NCBI GenBank assembly: GCA_019925795.1
Contig: CM034304.1
Span: forward strand, 10,541,471-10,605,470
From: Dendrobium chrysotoxum
Taxonomy: Eukaryota; Streptophyta; Magnoliopsida; Asparagales; Orchidaceae
Direction of reading: 5' to 3'
Length of the DNA: 64,000 bases
The translations under genes were made by a program, and so were the position numbers. Numbering within the stretch: position 1 is the stretch's first letter; every line of letters begins with the position of its first letter. The notes beneath the pieces were generated by a model, which made no database searches, was not told where the DNA came from, and saw nothing but the letters and a program-made list of their open reading frames with translations. Of this stretch, positions 24,160-33,935 are shown piece after piece.

Positions 24160-25560
24160 TTTACAGGAACGCTCTCACACAAGACCTCGTGAGAGTATTT
24201 GGTACCTGGACAGCGGCTGCTCAAAGCATATGACTGGAGATACAAATTAATTTATATCGCTGGAAGCCAGGAATGGAGGCAAGGTGACACTTGAAGATAA
24301 TACCACCAAGAGAGTGGTAGGTACAGATATTATTGGAAATTCAGAAAACTTTGTGATTGAGAATGTACTGTTGGTTGAAGGTTTGAAACACAATCTGTTG
24401 AGTATTAGTCAATTATGTGATAAGGGCTATCATATAAATTTTTTTTCTACAAGTTATGTTATTAGTCTAAATGGAACTGTTGTTTTGAATGGTGATAGGG
24501 TTAATAATATTTACATGCTAGATTTTAATTCTGTTAAACCATCTACTACCTTGTGTTTGAAAACTGTATCTGATGAATCATGGTTGTGGCATAGAAGGCT
24601 TTGTCATGCTAGCATGAAAAATTTTAGGAAAATCACTCAAAAGCAACTAGTTAGAGGAGTACCCAAATTAGACTTCACCAAAGATCACTTGTGTGATGCA
24701 TGTCAACTAGGAAAATAAGTGAGATCCTCTTTTAATTCGATCAAGGAAATAAGGACTAGCAAGCCCTTAGAAATTCTTCACATGGATTTATTTAGACCTG
24801 TTAGTACCTTAAGTTTATGAGGAAAAAGATTTGGGTATGTTATTGTGGATGACTATACTAGATTCACCTGGATTAGATTTTTGAATCATAAGAGTGAATC
24901 ATTTGAAGAGTTTAGAGATTTTGCCACTTGGATTCAGAGGAAACTTGATTTTGAAATAGTTAGTATCCAAAGTGATCATGGGGGAGAATTTGAAAATAAA
25001 ATGTTTAATAATTTTTGTAAATCTCTTGGAATTGAACACAACTTCTCAGCTCCTAGGACACCTCAACAGAATGGAGTTATAGAAAGAAAGAACAGGATAT
25101 TAGTTGAATTTGATAGGGCCATGTTGGCAGAATATTCACTTCCTAAATATTTTTAGGCTGAAGCAGTTAGTACAGTATGTTATGTGTTGAATAGGGTGTA
25201 CATAAGGTCTAAATTGAATAAGACATCCTATGAACTTCTTAAAAATAGAAGTCCCAACCTCTCGCATCTACATATTTTTGGATGTAAAGTGTTCATACAT
25301 AATAATGATAAAACTCTTCTAGGAAAATTTGATCTGAAATCAGATGAAAAAATCTTTCTAGGATATTCAAGTGTTGGAAAATCCTATAGAGTTTTTAATA
25401 AGAGAACATTGATAGTTGAAGAGACCACACATGTTGTTTTTGATGAATCTTATGATAGTAAAGGGTCTAAGTTGGATGAAGATGAGGTTGAGGTGATAAC
25501 CCAAAAACTTGAAGATCAAAAAGTTAAAGAAATGGTTGAAAAAGAAGAGGAAAACTAATT
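24160..25560 (+). pseudogene. Protease and integrase of the Sirevirus-type element
   Basis: The protease site LDSGCSKHMTG is at 24206-24238. The integrase zinc region has WHRRLCH (about 24588) and LCDACQLGK (to 24715), followed by a TAA. The catalytic residues are the D of LHMDLF (about 24782), the D of SDHGGEFEN (about 24973) and the E of NGVIERKNR (about 25080). The C-terminal part includes HIFGCKVF and GYS.GKSYRVFN motifs typical of copia. Stops near 24250, 24716, 24820, 25156 and 25556 break the frame. Most sit where family knowledge predicts Gln or Trp. Confidence 0.88.
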
Positions 25561-27218
25561 GCCTAGATAATAAAAATTTATAAGGAGTCATCCTAAAGAG
25601 TTAATTTTAGGAGAACCAAGTGAAGGAGTTAGGACTAGGCATGGTTTGAGAAAAGAAGTGAATCATTCAGCATTTATTTCAATGATAGAACCCACGAACA
25701 TAGAACAAGCATTTTTGAATGAATTTTAGATTTTGGCCATATAAGAGGAGTTGAATCAATTCAAGAGAAATGATGTTTGGGAGTTAATTGAAAGGCCAAA
25801 AGATTAAAGTGTAGTTGGGACTAAGTGGGTGTTCAAAAATAAGATGAATGATTCAGGAGTAGTTGTGAGGAATAAGGCTAGATTAGTAGCTAAGGGGTAT
25901 AATCAAATTGAAGGAATTAATTTTGAGGAGACATTTGCCCCTGTAGCAAGACTTGAAGCAATAAGAGTTTTGTTAGCTTTGCCTGTTTTAAAGATTTTAA
26001 ATTGTATCAGATGGATGTCAAAAGTGCATTTCTAAATGGGGTGATAGAAGAGGATGTTTATGTTGAGCAACCTCCTGATTTTGAAAATTCTAAATACCCT
26101 AATTATGTTTTTAAATTAAAAAAGGTATTATATGGATTAAAACAGGCACCTAGAGCATGGTATGAGAGGTTAAGTACTTTCTTATTAAAAGGATCATTTG
26201 TTAAATGAAGTGTGGACACCACTCTGTTTTTGAAAAGACTTGGAAATAAAATACTCATTGTATAAATATATGTGGATGATATCATTTTTGGATCAACTGA
26301 TAAAGCTTTATGTGATGAATTTTCAAAAATAATGAGTAGTGAATTTGAGATGAGTTTGATGGGTAATTTGAGTTATTTTCTTGGCTTTAGCATAAAGTAA
26401 ATGAGGAAGGAACCTTTCTTTGTCAATCTAAATATGTGAAGGAAATCCTCAAAAAGTATGAAATAGATAATGCTAAACCAGTCACTACACCCATAAGTTC
26501 ATCAGTCCTATTAGATAAGGATCCAAAGGGAAAATCTGTTGATCAAAAGAAGTTTAGAGGAATAATTGGATCTTTGCTTTATTTGACTGCTAGCAGACCT
26601 GACATTATGTTTAGTGTTTGCTTATGTACTAGATTGCAAGCTGATCCAAAAGAATCACATTTGACAGCAGTAAAAAAGATCTTAAGATATCTTTTGGGAA
26701 CTCAAAATTTAGGAATTTGGTATCCTAAGAACAGTTCTTCTTTTGAAATTATTGGATACTCAGATTCCGATTTCGCAGGCTGTAGGGTGGATAGGAAAAG
26801 TACTTCTGAAATATGTCAATTCATTAGAAATTCATTAGTATCTTGGTCCAGTAGAAAATAAAATTCAGTAGCACTTTCTACAGCTGAAGCAGAATACATT
26901 GCCTTAGGGAGTTGTGTAGCACAGGTACTTTGGTTGAAATAACAATTGAGTGACTTAGGATTTGTAGTTGGCACCATTCCAATATTTTGTGACAACACTA
27001 GTGCCATTTATATTTCAAAGAATCATATTCAACATTCTAGAACCAAGCATATTGATATAAGGCATCATTTTAAAAGAGATCATGTAGCAAAAAGAGAAAT
27101 TAAACTACATCATGTCGCTACTAAAGATCATCTTGCAGATATTTTCACAAAACCCTTAGCCTTTGACACATTTAGCATGTTAAGGATAAGGCTAAGTGTG
27201 ATAGATCTTAATGCTTGA
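25561..27218 (+). pseudogene. Reverse transcriptase and RNase H of the Sirevirus-type element
   Basis: RT motifs: VGTKWVFKNKM, NKARLVAKGYNQ, YQMDVKSAFLNG, LYGLKQAPRAWY, and the active site YVDD at 26269-26280. RNase H motifs: GYSDSDFAG (about 26755), STAEAEYIALG (about 26879), and the end motif KHIDIRHHFKRD with LADIFTKPLA, closing at 27218. The frame is cut by at least seven stops (25728, 25741, 25805, 26206, 26261, 26398, 26859 and 26938 regions) and a shift near 26000. All catalytic residues that can be read are conserved, so loss of function comes from truncation rather than active-site change. Confidence 0.9.
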
Positions 27219-27399
27219 TTGAAAATTCTACAAATGTACTTTTTATTTGCATTTGTTAGTTTGTTCATTGGATTTTTTTTCTATATATAGTATTTTTTTA
27301 AAAAAAAGGAGGAAAAAATTAAAAATTTCTGTTGTGATTTTTGTTCCTTGATTGAATGTTGAAAGCATGTAAGTTTTGAAGTGATGGGAGTTTATAGTG

Positions 27400-27820
27400 T
27401 CTATTCATACTATATGATATCGTATCGTACTGTACGATTACATTATCGTACATATACTTCGTCTGTACGAATTAGGAGGAAACACGGTTAGCATCAGTTA
27501 TTATTGGTGATCGTATGTACAAATACGTCATTCGTCTGTACGATCCACATGTCGTTTCGCGTGAGGGATGAACCTAACCGTCGCCTGAATGATCTTAAAT
27601 TTTTTGATCGTTCCGGACGAACACGTCATCGTCTGTATGGTCAGGAAGTCAAAAAGCCTGTACGAAAGGATGTCTCAGGACGAGCAGTTTACGAAAAACT
27701 ATTTTATTTTGACTGCTTTCGTTCGTCCCGGACGAACTTTTATTCATCCCAGACAAAGTAAGGTTCATCTTGTACGAACTGGATTCGTACAGTACGATCA
27801 CAGGTTTTTTCCATATAAAG
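27400..27820 (+). promoter_or_regulatory. Candidate internal promoter with palindromes and TATA-like box upstream of the 3' ORF
   Basis: Between RNase H and the next ORF, palindromic words like those of the LTR recur (27425 TCGTACTGTACGA, 27465 to 27475, 27509-27545, 27610-27625, 27718-27735, 27785-27797). They are followed by CCATATAAAG at 27811-27820 and an ATG 60 bases later. The order palindromes, TATA-like box, ORF repeats that of the LTR. That this drives transcription is inferred. Confidence 0.5.
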
Positions 27821-27879
27821 GCGGGTCATTTTCTTTCATTTCACTTTCTATCTAGAACCTTTTAGAGCCTTGAGAGAAG

Positions 27880-28971
27880 ATGTCGGGCAGTGGAAAAAGA
27901 GCACGGGTTGCTAGGGGTCCTGCGTCTAGAAGGAACTGGGATGAGAACTTTCTTAGTGAGGAGAATAAGGAAGCATACCTTAGGTATGCTGCATCTAAGG
28001 TTACTCCTTCCCGCATACTATTGCAGGAAAATATACATTTTGCAGTTATGCCCCTCTTTGACTCCACCCATTTTTCTTTTCTCTTGACTTTAATATATGC
28101 TTTCAATAAGGACCTGTTTCATGTGTTCCTAGCCAACATGACCTTTAACCAGGATCACACAGTCATTTCTTCTTTTGTCCTTAAGCAAAAAATAGTGATA
28201 ACTAAGGAGGATCTAGAGGAATATATTCATCTTAGAACTCAAGGGACTAGAGCTCATACCTTCTCCACTAGACCTGAAAATGGTTGGTCGGAAATTAACC
28301 GAGTTCTTAGAGGTGTAAGCACACCCACACATGTCTCCCCGGTAGATACTTTGAACCAAAATGCAAGAATAATTCAGCATGTGCTTAGGACTTCAATCAT
28401 TCCTAAAGCAGGAGATCGGGTTAATATGACTCCACTTCTTTCTTCAACCACTTTTCTTATTATGATTGGCCAACCTATAGATGAAGCCCAATTGATATTA
28501 GACTACATCTACTATCTTTCTGATATTGGTTTGGCTAGTGTGAAGAGGAAGAAAAATATTGCTTTAGGACATGTTGTGTGTTACATCCTAGAGAAGAAAT
28601 ACAACCTAGTTCATCCTTCTGGTCCTTCTGAACTCCCACTGTACTTCACTGATGCTTCCTTTCGAGCTTTATTTGGGAAAGAAGGTACTGCTGACAGCTC
28701 AGATGATGAGCCTCCTTCTGCTTCTGCTCCTTCAGGTGCACCCTCAACTGCATCTGGACCATCTCAGGATTTCTATCAAAATATGGTCCAACGTTTTGAT
28801 AGCATGGATAAAAGGTTTGATGACATGGAGGCGCATTTGAAGAGATATGATGATCAGTACAACGAGGATAGAGTTTGGGTTAGGGACCAATTTGATGCTG
28901 TAAACACTAATATTGCTACGCTTAACAGCTATTTTGCGTTGTTCGGTGCTCCACCACCTCCTTCCGATTAG
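27880..28971 (+). CDS. Intact 363-codon 3' ORF of the Sirevirus-type element, function unknown
   Basis: The ORF lies between RNase H and the polypurine tracts, where Sireviruses carry an additional gene often called env-like. It is unbroken from ATG to TAG although the adjacent gag-pol has about fifteen lesions. The N-terminus is basic (KRARVARGPASRR), like a nuclear localisation signal, not a signal peptide. The middle (about 30-270) is a folded-looking region with WSEINRVLRGVS and TTFLIMIGQPIDEAQLILD, reminiscent of proteins annotated as putative plant transposon protein. A Ser/Ala/Pro-rich acidic linker (about 272-297) leads to a coiled coil (about 298-350) and a PPPPSD end. I see no clear transmembrane helix, so an envelope role is unsupported. 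It lacks any motif of transposase or integrase. Start chosen as the first ATG after the TATA-like box. Confidence 0.8.
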   Translation: MSGSGKRARVARGPASRRNWDENFLSEENKEAYLRYAASKVTPSRILLQENIHFAVMPLFDSTHFSFLLTLIYAFNKDLFHVFLANMTFNQDHTVISSFVLKQKIVITKEDLEEYIHLRTQGTRAHTFSTRPENGWSEINRVLRGVSTPTHVSPVDTLNQNARIIQHVLRTSIIPKAGDRVNMTPLLSSTTFLIMIGQPIDEAQLILDYIYYLSDIGLASVKRKKNIALGHVVCYILEKKYNLVHPSGPSELPLYFTDASFRALFGKEGTADSSDDEPPSASAPSGAPSTASGPSQDFYQNMVQRFDSMDKRFDDMEAHLKRYDDQYNEDRVWVRDQFDAVNTNIATLNSYFALFGAPPPPSD

Positions 28972-29509
28972 GGTCCTTCTCAGTTCTAGCTCGCTTTGTT
29001 ATGGTTTGGCTTGAATATGATTGTGTTTCTCTTTATCAGTTTTAGGGTATTTTATATTTTGTCAAGTTTATGTTTTGGAAATGTTAGCAAGTTTTTTTTT
29101 TATGATGAGATGGTGCCTCAATGTAAAACTTGCTATGTTGTATGTTTTCAAATGATTAGTAATAAAATGTTTTAGTGTTTCTGTGCTTATCCTTTTTATA
29201 TTAGTGACTGGATATGTTGTATTTTTTAATTCACTTGACTATAGTTGATTAATGATCTAGAATGTTAGTTGAGTTCATATTATAATAGAAAATACTATGC
29301 ATGACTTTAAATTTTTAAATTTTTTAGATTTCGTAATGTTTTGGTGTGGAATAGAAGATCTTATTTAATCTTATTTAGACATATATTATTTAGTCTAAAT
29401 TAGTATATTTTTGATGTTTTAATATTATTCTCACATTCTATATCTTTGTGTTTATTATTATATTTGTGACTCAGAGATAATGTTCTTGGAAAGAATCTTA
29501 CATTCAAAG

Positions 29510-29682
29510 CAAAGCTTGAAAAGATACACAAAATGTGTCATACAAGAAAAGATGCGCAATGTCGCCAAATGTGAAAAGACACACAAAGAGTGTGATCTAA
29601 TAAAAGATGCGTAATGTCGCCAAATTTTAATAAGGCACAAAATTAGCCTACATTTTGAAAAGATGCTCAAAGTCGCCAAATA
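29510..29682 (+). repeat. 55-bp tandem repeat, three copies
   Basis: The phrase GATGCGCAATGTCGCCAAAT recurs with changes at 29551, 29606 and 29662 (55-56 base period), each preceded by a block with ACACAAA. It lies in the noncoding 3' part of the copia element. The stretch 28972-29509 before it is AT-rich without a gene. Confidence 0.8.
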
Positions 29683-29962
29683 TTCTTTCCTTTAGCATTT
29701 TTTTTCTCTATTTTCACTAATCAATAATTGTCACTTTAGACTTAGAATTTTGGTAATGTTATCTCATCTTCTGTACAAAAATTGAGACTACTAATATGTC
29801 TAATACATTACTACTTTAGATCAACTTTTTTTCTCCTTAACATATTATGCAATCTAACACTTTTGAGTCTTTAGTTTTTGCATCTCAATTGAATATTGTA
29901 GTTAAACTTCATTTAACATTATTTCACTTCTCAACTATTTTTAAGTGTCCTTTTTATTGTTG

Positions 29963-30405
29963 GCAAAAGGGGGAGAGTTTTATTGTTTGACTTATGTTAT
30001 GTGCATGTTATGTGCTATTTGTTTGACTTATGTTATGTGCTATTTGTTTGACTTATGTTATGTGCTATTTATTTGACTTATGTTATGTGCTATTTGTTTG
30101 TTTGTTTGTCTCTTTTTGTGCTATTTGTTTCTTGTTTCTTATGCCATTTTTTTTGTATGTGCTTGTGTTATCATTTCTATACTCTTTCCTTCTCTTCTCT
30201 TGTGCCTCATATATCTTGATTAGTCTTTAGGGGGAGCTTAGGGATAGGATAAGTTAATTCTTTAGGGGAACTTTAGGGATATTTTATTTAAGGGGAGTGT
30301 AGATCTTTTATTTAAGGGAGTACATTAAGTGGATGTTAGAAGATCTATTTTTATGTATTTCATTTCAAACAATAGTTATTTTGCCATCATCAAAAAGGGG
30401 AAGAT
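29963..30405 (+). other. Multiple polypurine tracts before the 3' LTR
   Basis: G-rich purine runs occur at about 29965 (AAAAGGGGGAGAG), 30227 (AGGGGGAG), 30262 (AGGGGAA), 30290 (AAGGGGAG) and 30393-30404 (AAAAAGGGGAAG). The last directly precedes the 3' LTR and is the likely plus-strand primer. Several such tracts are a recognised Sirevirus signature. Confidence 0.7.
29984..30098 (+). repeat. 25-bp tandem repeat in the copia 3' region
   Basis: TTTGACTTATGTTATGTGC is repeated at 29986, 30022, 30047 and 30072 (25-base period for the last three; the first spacing is longer by an 11-base duplication), ending in a TTTG microsatellite. Confidence 0.85.
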
Positions 30406-31993
30406 TGTTGTGATTTGGGTGAATCGGGTTGTTCATGTGAATTCTAATCCAAGTTTATATTTTTGATGATTACAAAAGCTTATTGTTTGTCTAATTCATC
30501 TTCTAACATATATTTGAGTTTTTATTGTGTGTACAAAAGTATTTTTTTCAGGAAATTCACACTCTAGATTGTTGAAGACTTCAAGTTCACTTGTCCACTA
30601 TAAATGAAGTCTGTAAATTTTCTTTTTCTTGAGTCTGAGAGAGTGTGATTGTTAGTTGGATAACTGTGCACACACACACACAATGGGGGAGTAAAAATTT
30701 TAAGTTTTTTAAACTGATCGTACAGTACGATTTGATGTCGTACGGGATGATCTGTAGAATATGTCCTCAGAAAGAACCCACCTGCCAAGAAATTTTTTTA
30801 AGGCATGTTCGTACAGTACGAATACTATTCGTACATGAGTTTTTGCTGTACGAACTGCTCAAAATTGGGTTCGTCCATATATTAGTACGGGACGAACAGT
30901 TCGGACGAAGCGCTCTGTTCGATTCATCCAAGGGTTCGTACGGGACGAAATGTTCGTACGAAGCTCACTGACTTGATCGTCCAAGGGTTCGTACGGGACG
31001 AATGGTTCATACGAAGCTCACTGACTTGATCGTCCAATGGTTCGTCCATGACGAAACAGTCGTACGAAGCGCTCTGACTCGATCTTCCAAGCGTTCGTAC
31101 GGGACAAAATATTCGTACGAACGGCTCTAACTTGTTCGTCTGATGAGTCGTACGAGACGGATCGTTTGATGTTCTGAACTATTCGTACAGTACGATCTTA
31201 GATCGTACGGGACGATCGACATGGACTTAACTTGAAATTTTAGTTTTTGGACGATTTTTTCTGTCCCAAGTATAAAAATGACTCAAAACTGACTGAAGGA
31301 AAAATCCTTCTGCGAAAATTCTTTTGGAAAGTAAAAGGAGAGTGATTGGGAGAGGGTTTGGGAGTGAGTTTTGAGAGATATTTCAAGAGAGAATTGTGAG
31401 GAGATTCACAAGGTTATTCAATTGAGAGGATTTCTTTTACTTGTTCTTCAAGCATCTTCCTAGTTCCTTGGAGGCTTTTGCAAGAGCATTGTTCGAGAGG
31501 ATTCCAGTTCTCTGCTGCACTTGGAGGGTGAAAAGGACGACGGTTCTCTGCCGCACTTGGAGGGTGAAAAGGACGACGGTTCTCTGTCGCACCGGGGTTG
31601 ATGGAAGAGAGTTTGTAAAGGCTTCTCCACCTTGCTGTGTGGGCAAAAGGAGAGTCACTTGAGTTTAGTGCAATACCTAGAGAAGGAGTCTCTATGGAGT
31701 AGATGTAGGTCGTGTTTTGACCGAACCACTATAAATTCTGGTATTTTCAGTTCACTGTTCATTTTCTGCATTTTTATTTTTCTGCAGTTTATTTTTCTTG
31801 TGGTTGAATTTCTGTGTTGAACAAAAGAGCCAAGATTATCTCTGTTCGTACTGTACGAAGTTATATCGTACTGTACGATTAGCTTTAAAAATTTCCGAAA
31901 TATCAAGAGTAATTTTTAAAAGAACTAATTCACCCCCCTCTTGGTTAGCCTAGGGACGTGAGCAATAGGTCTAACAACCTTTTCGCTCTTTCA
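30406..31993 (+). repeat. 3' LTR of the Sirevirus-type copia element
   Basis: 1588 bases, same ends as the 5' LTR. It is longer because a 36-base segment (GGAGGGTGAAAAGGACGACG and following) is duplicated in tandem at about 31524-31600. The palindrome array (about 30717-31217), TATA-like box (31270-31280) and CA run are kept. It ends at 31993 before the AATAC duplication. Confidence 0.95.
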
Positions 31994-32430
31994 AATACAA
32001 GGTGTGCATAAGGAACAAACAACATATTAGCAATGAAAGCGCATCAAAAGCGTAGTAAAAGAGTAGTGAAAGGGCAGCAAAAGCACATCAATATGTAGTA
32101 AAAGAACAATAAAAGCGTAGCAAAATCACAACAAATATGCAATGAATAAATAGTAAAAGCGTAGTAAATCACATCGAATGCACAATAATGTTATCTTGGT
32201 AGTTTATAAAAAAATTATTACAATGAACTTCAATTTCTTAATGAACATTCGAAACATAGTAAATAGATAATAAATATGCAGTTGATATACAATAAAATAC
32301 GGAGTAACTACATAGTAAATATGCAGTACATATATAATGAATAAACGATAAATATACAATCAATATAACATGCAATAAGTAACCAATATGAGTCATTACA
32401 CGATCAATGCATGATGTGCATAAGGAACAT
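31994..32430. repeat. Continuation of the CAGTAAAAGCG-type tandem repeat
   Basis: After the copia target duplication the array resumes. Words such as GTAGTAAAAGCG and the phrase TAATGTTATCTTGGTAGTTT (compare 20597) show that the unit seen before the insertion is repeated after it. Unit length across the reconstructed junction is about 400 bases: CAATGAAAGC at 20419 and again at 32031. No coding content. Confidence 0.75.
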
Positions 32431-32963
32431 ATAGCACATTAACGAAATTCGCTTCGTAAAAATTCTATCTACAAATTAAAAAAGAATAATAAATTTATAA
32501 TAAACACTTATAACAACTTATGATGAATTAGAAATTTATCGAAAAATTGAAACCTGCAGTAGCTCCAACCAAATTAACTTTCGCTTCTTAGAAGTCTGCA
32601 TATCTTGTTTCAGCCTTCGCATCCTATGAGCATATCATTTCCATGAAGAATGCAATATTCTCTTCAATTTTTATCGACTATTCCTCATTTTTTCTTTTTT
32701 AACGGATATCAAAAGTTCGATAAAAATATTAAATATTTGAAATCTTTTATGAGTTTTTTCTTTAAATAGAATAAGAGCTCTAAACTTACATTTTAAATTA
32801 GATAAAAAATTCTGAACCGAGCTAAATCAGCCGCACAGTAAAAAAATAAATCCAATTGAGTATCTAGAAGTCATTTGTCCGCACCAAACAATTTCTCCAA
32901 TACCGCCGCTCCGAGTCACGATTTAATTTACAACCTCGCATCTCCAATTCGGCGAGGGATCCA
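32431..32963 (+). promoter_or_regulatory. Upstream region of the RimM-like gene
   Basis: 533 bases without a coding signal between the repeats and the first ATG. The last 120 bases become GC-richer (AATACCGCCGCTCCGAGTCA at about 32898), as in a 5' leader. The start context is GATCCAATGC. No clear TATA box at a standard distance is seen; AAATTAGATAAAAAATTC at about 32793 is a weak candidate. Confidence 0.4.
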
Positions 32964-33126
32964 ATGCTCAGCTCTTCTGTAGCTTCTCCTTCCGCACCGT
33001 ATTCCTTCCTCTCATGCCGCTGGAGCTTCTTGCCGAAGCCCGCAGCTTCTGTTCGTAACTTCTCCGGAACGCTTTCCGATCACTCCTATTCGCTGAGTTA
33101 TCTTGCACCTCCTCTTTGTGCTACTG
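32964..33126 (+). CDS. RimM: RimM-like exon 1 (transit peptide)
   Basis: 163 bases, phase 1 at the 3' end (donor G|GTAGAT). It encodes residues 1-54, MLSSSVASPSAPYSF and onward, hydroxylated and basic with few acidic residues, typical of an organelle-targeting peptide. Intron 1 is only 88 bases. Confidence 0.8.
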
Positions 33127-33856
33127 GTAGATATTTTTCCTTCATGTTCTACATCTTCTCCCCTGATGGGTTCAATCTATTCCCGCTGTTGCCTTCCTGA
33201 CCTTTACTCACTAGGGCATAGGGCCATCGCGAAAGCTGTCAGGGAAGATGGCGAAGAGGAAAAAGAGCTGGGTGGTTCGGACTTCATAGAAGTGGGCTAC
33301 ATTACTAGCGTGCACGGGCTTAAAGGGGAGTTGCGAGTGAAACCCAATACAGGTTTTCCAGAGCTTCGGTTTTGCAAGGTGCCCGCGTTTCCAATATAAC
33401 CATTACTCCATTTCTTATTTTGTTTCTTATCTGTGGATTTATGCTCCTGCAGCCTGGGAAAAGGTGGCTTAAAGCACGAATTTTAGGTAAGGAAACAATT
33501 TCTGAAATGGAGCTTACTAGGGGCAGAAGCCATCCAGGACAGAAGTGTTGGATCATCAGTTTTGAGGCGATTGACACTGTGGATAAGGTTTGTCTTATGT
33601 GGTCTGGCTTTTTTTCTTTTTTTTTAAACAACTTTGCAGACTGCGTTGTACAGCTCAAAATGTGCTTGATGGACATTGTGTGATAGCCATAAGCATTCAT
33701 GCTTTCTAGTTAACTAAAGTCTGCTATACATTCTATTTTAGCCTATGAAGGTATAGTTCCTACCTATTAAACATTTGAGTTGAATTTTAAATAGCGCTTT
33801 GTTTGTCATGTTATTCCTGCTCTGGTAAGTGGTTAACAGCATTTTGGATCAAATTG

Positions 33857-33935
<79 letters not shown>

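Larger units (their letters stand above)
20794..31993 (+). mobile_element. Ty1/copia element, Sirevirus type, complete with both LTRs
   Basis: The element is 11200 bases long, bounded by TGTTGTG...CTCTTTCA LTRs and flanked by a perfect AATAC duplication (20789-20793 and 31994-31998). A primer site for initiator Met-tRNA lies 2 bases after the 5' LTR. The internal region has gag, protease, integrase, RT and RNase H in copia order, a further ORF downstream of RNase H, and several polypurine tracts before the 3' LTR. Long LTRs, an extra 3' ORF, palindrome arrays and multiple polypurine tracts together indicate the Sirevirus group. The gag-pol frame has about fifteen stops or shifts, so the copy cannot move by itself. 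The LTRs differ at only a few positions per hundred bases by eye, so insertion is not ancient. Confidence 0.93.

Noticed and set aside
27880..28971. Calling the copia 3' ORF an envelope gene
   Set aside because: No signal peptide, no cleavage site and no clear transmembrane helix are seen; only its position fits the env-like label.
33859..33932. AT run as an origin or matrix attachment site
   Set aside because: A plain (AT)n microsatellite explains it; no further signal is present.
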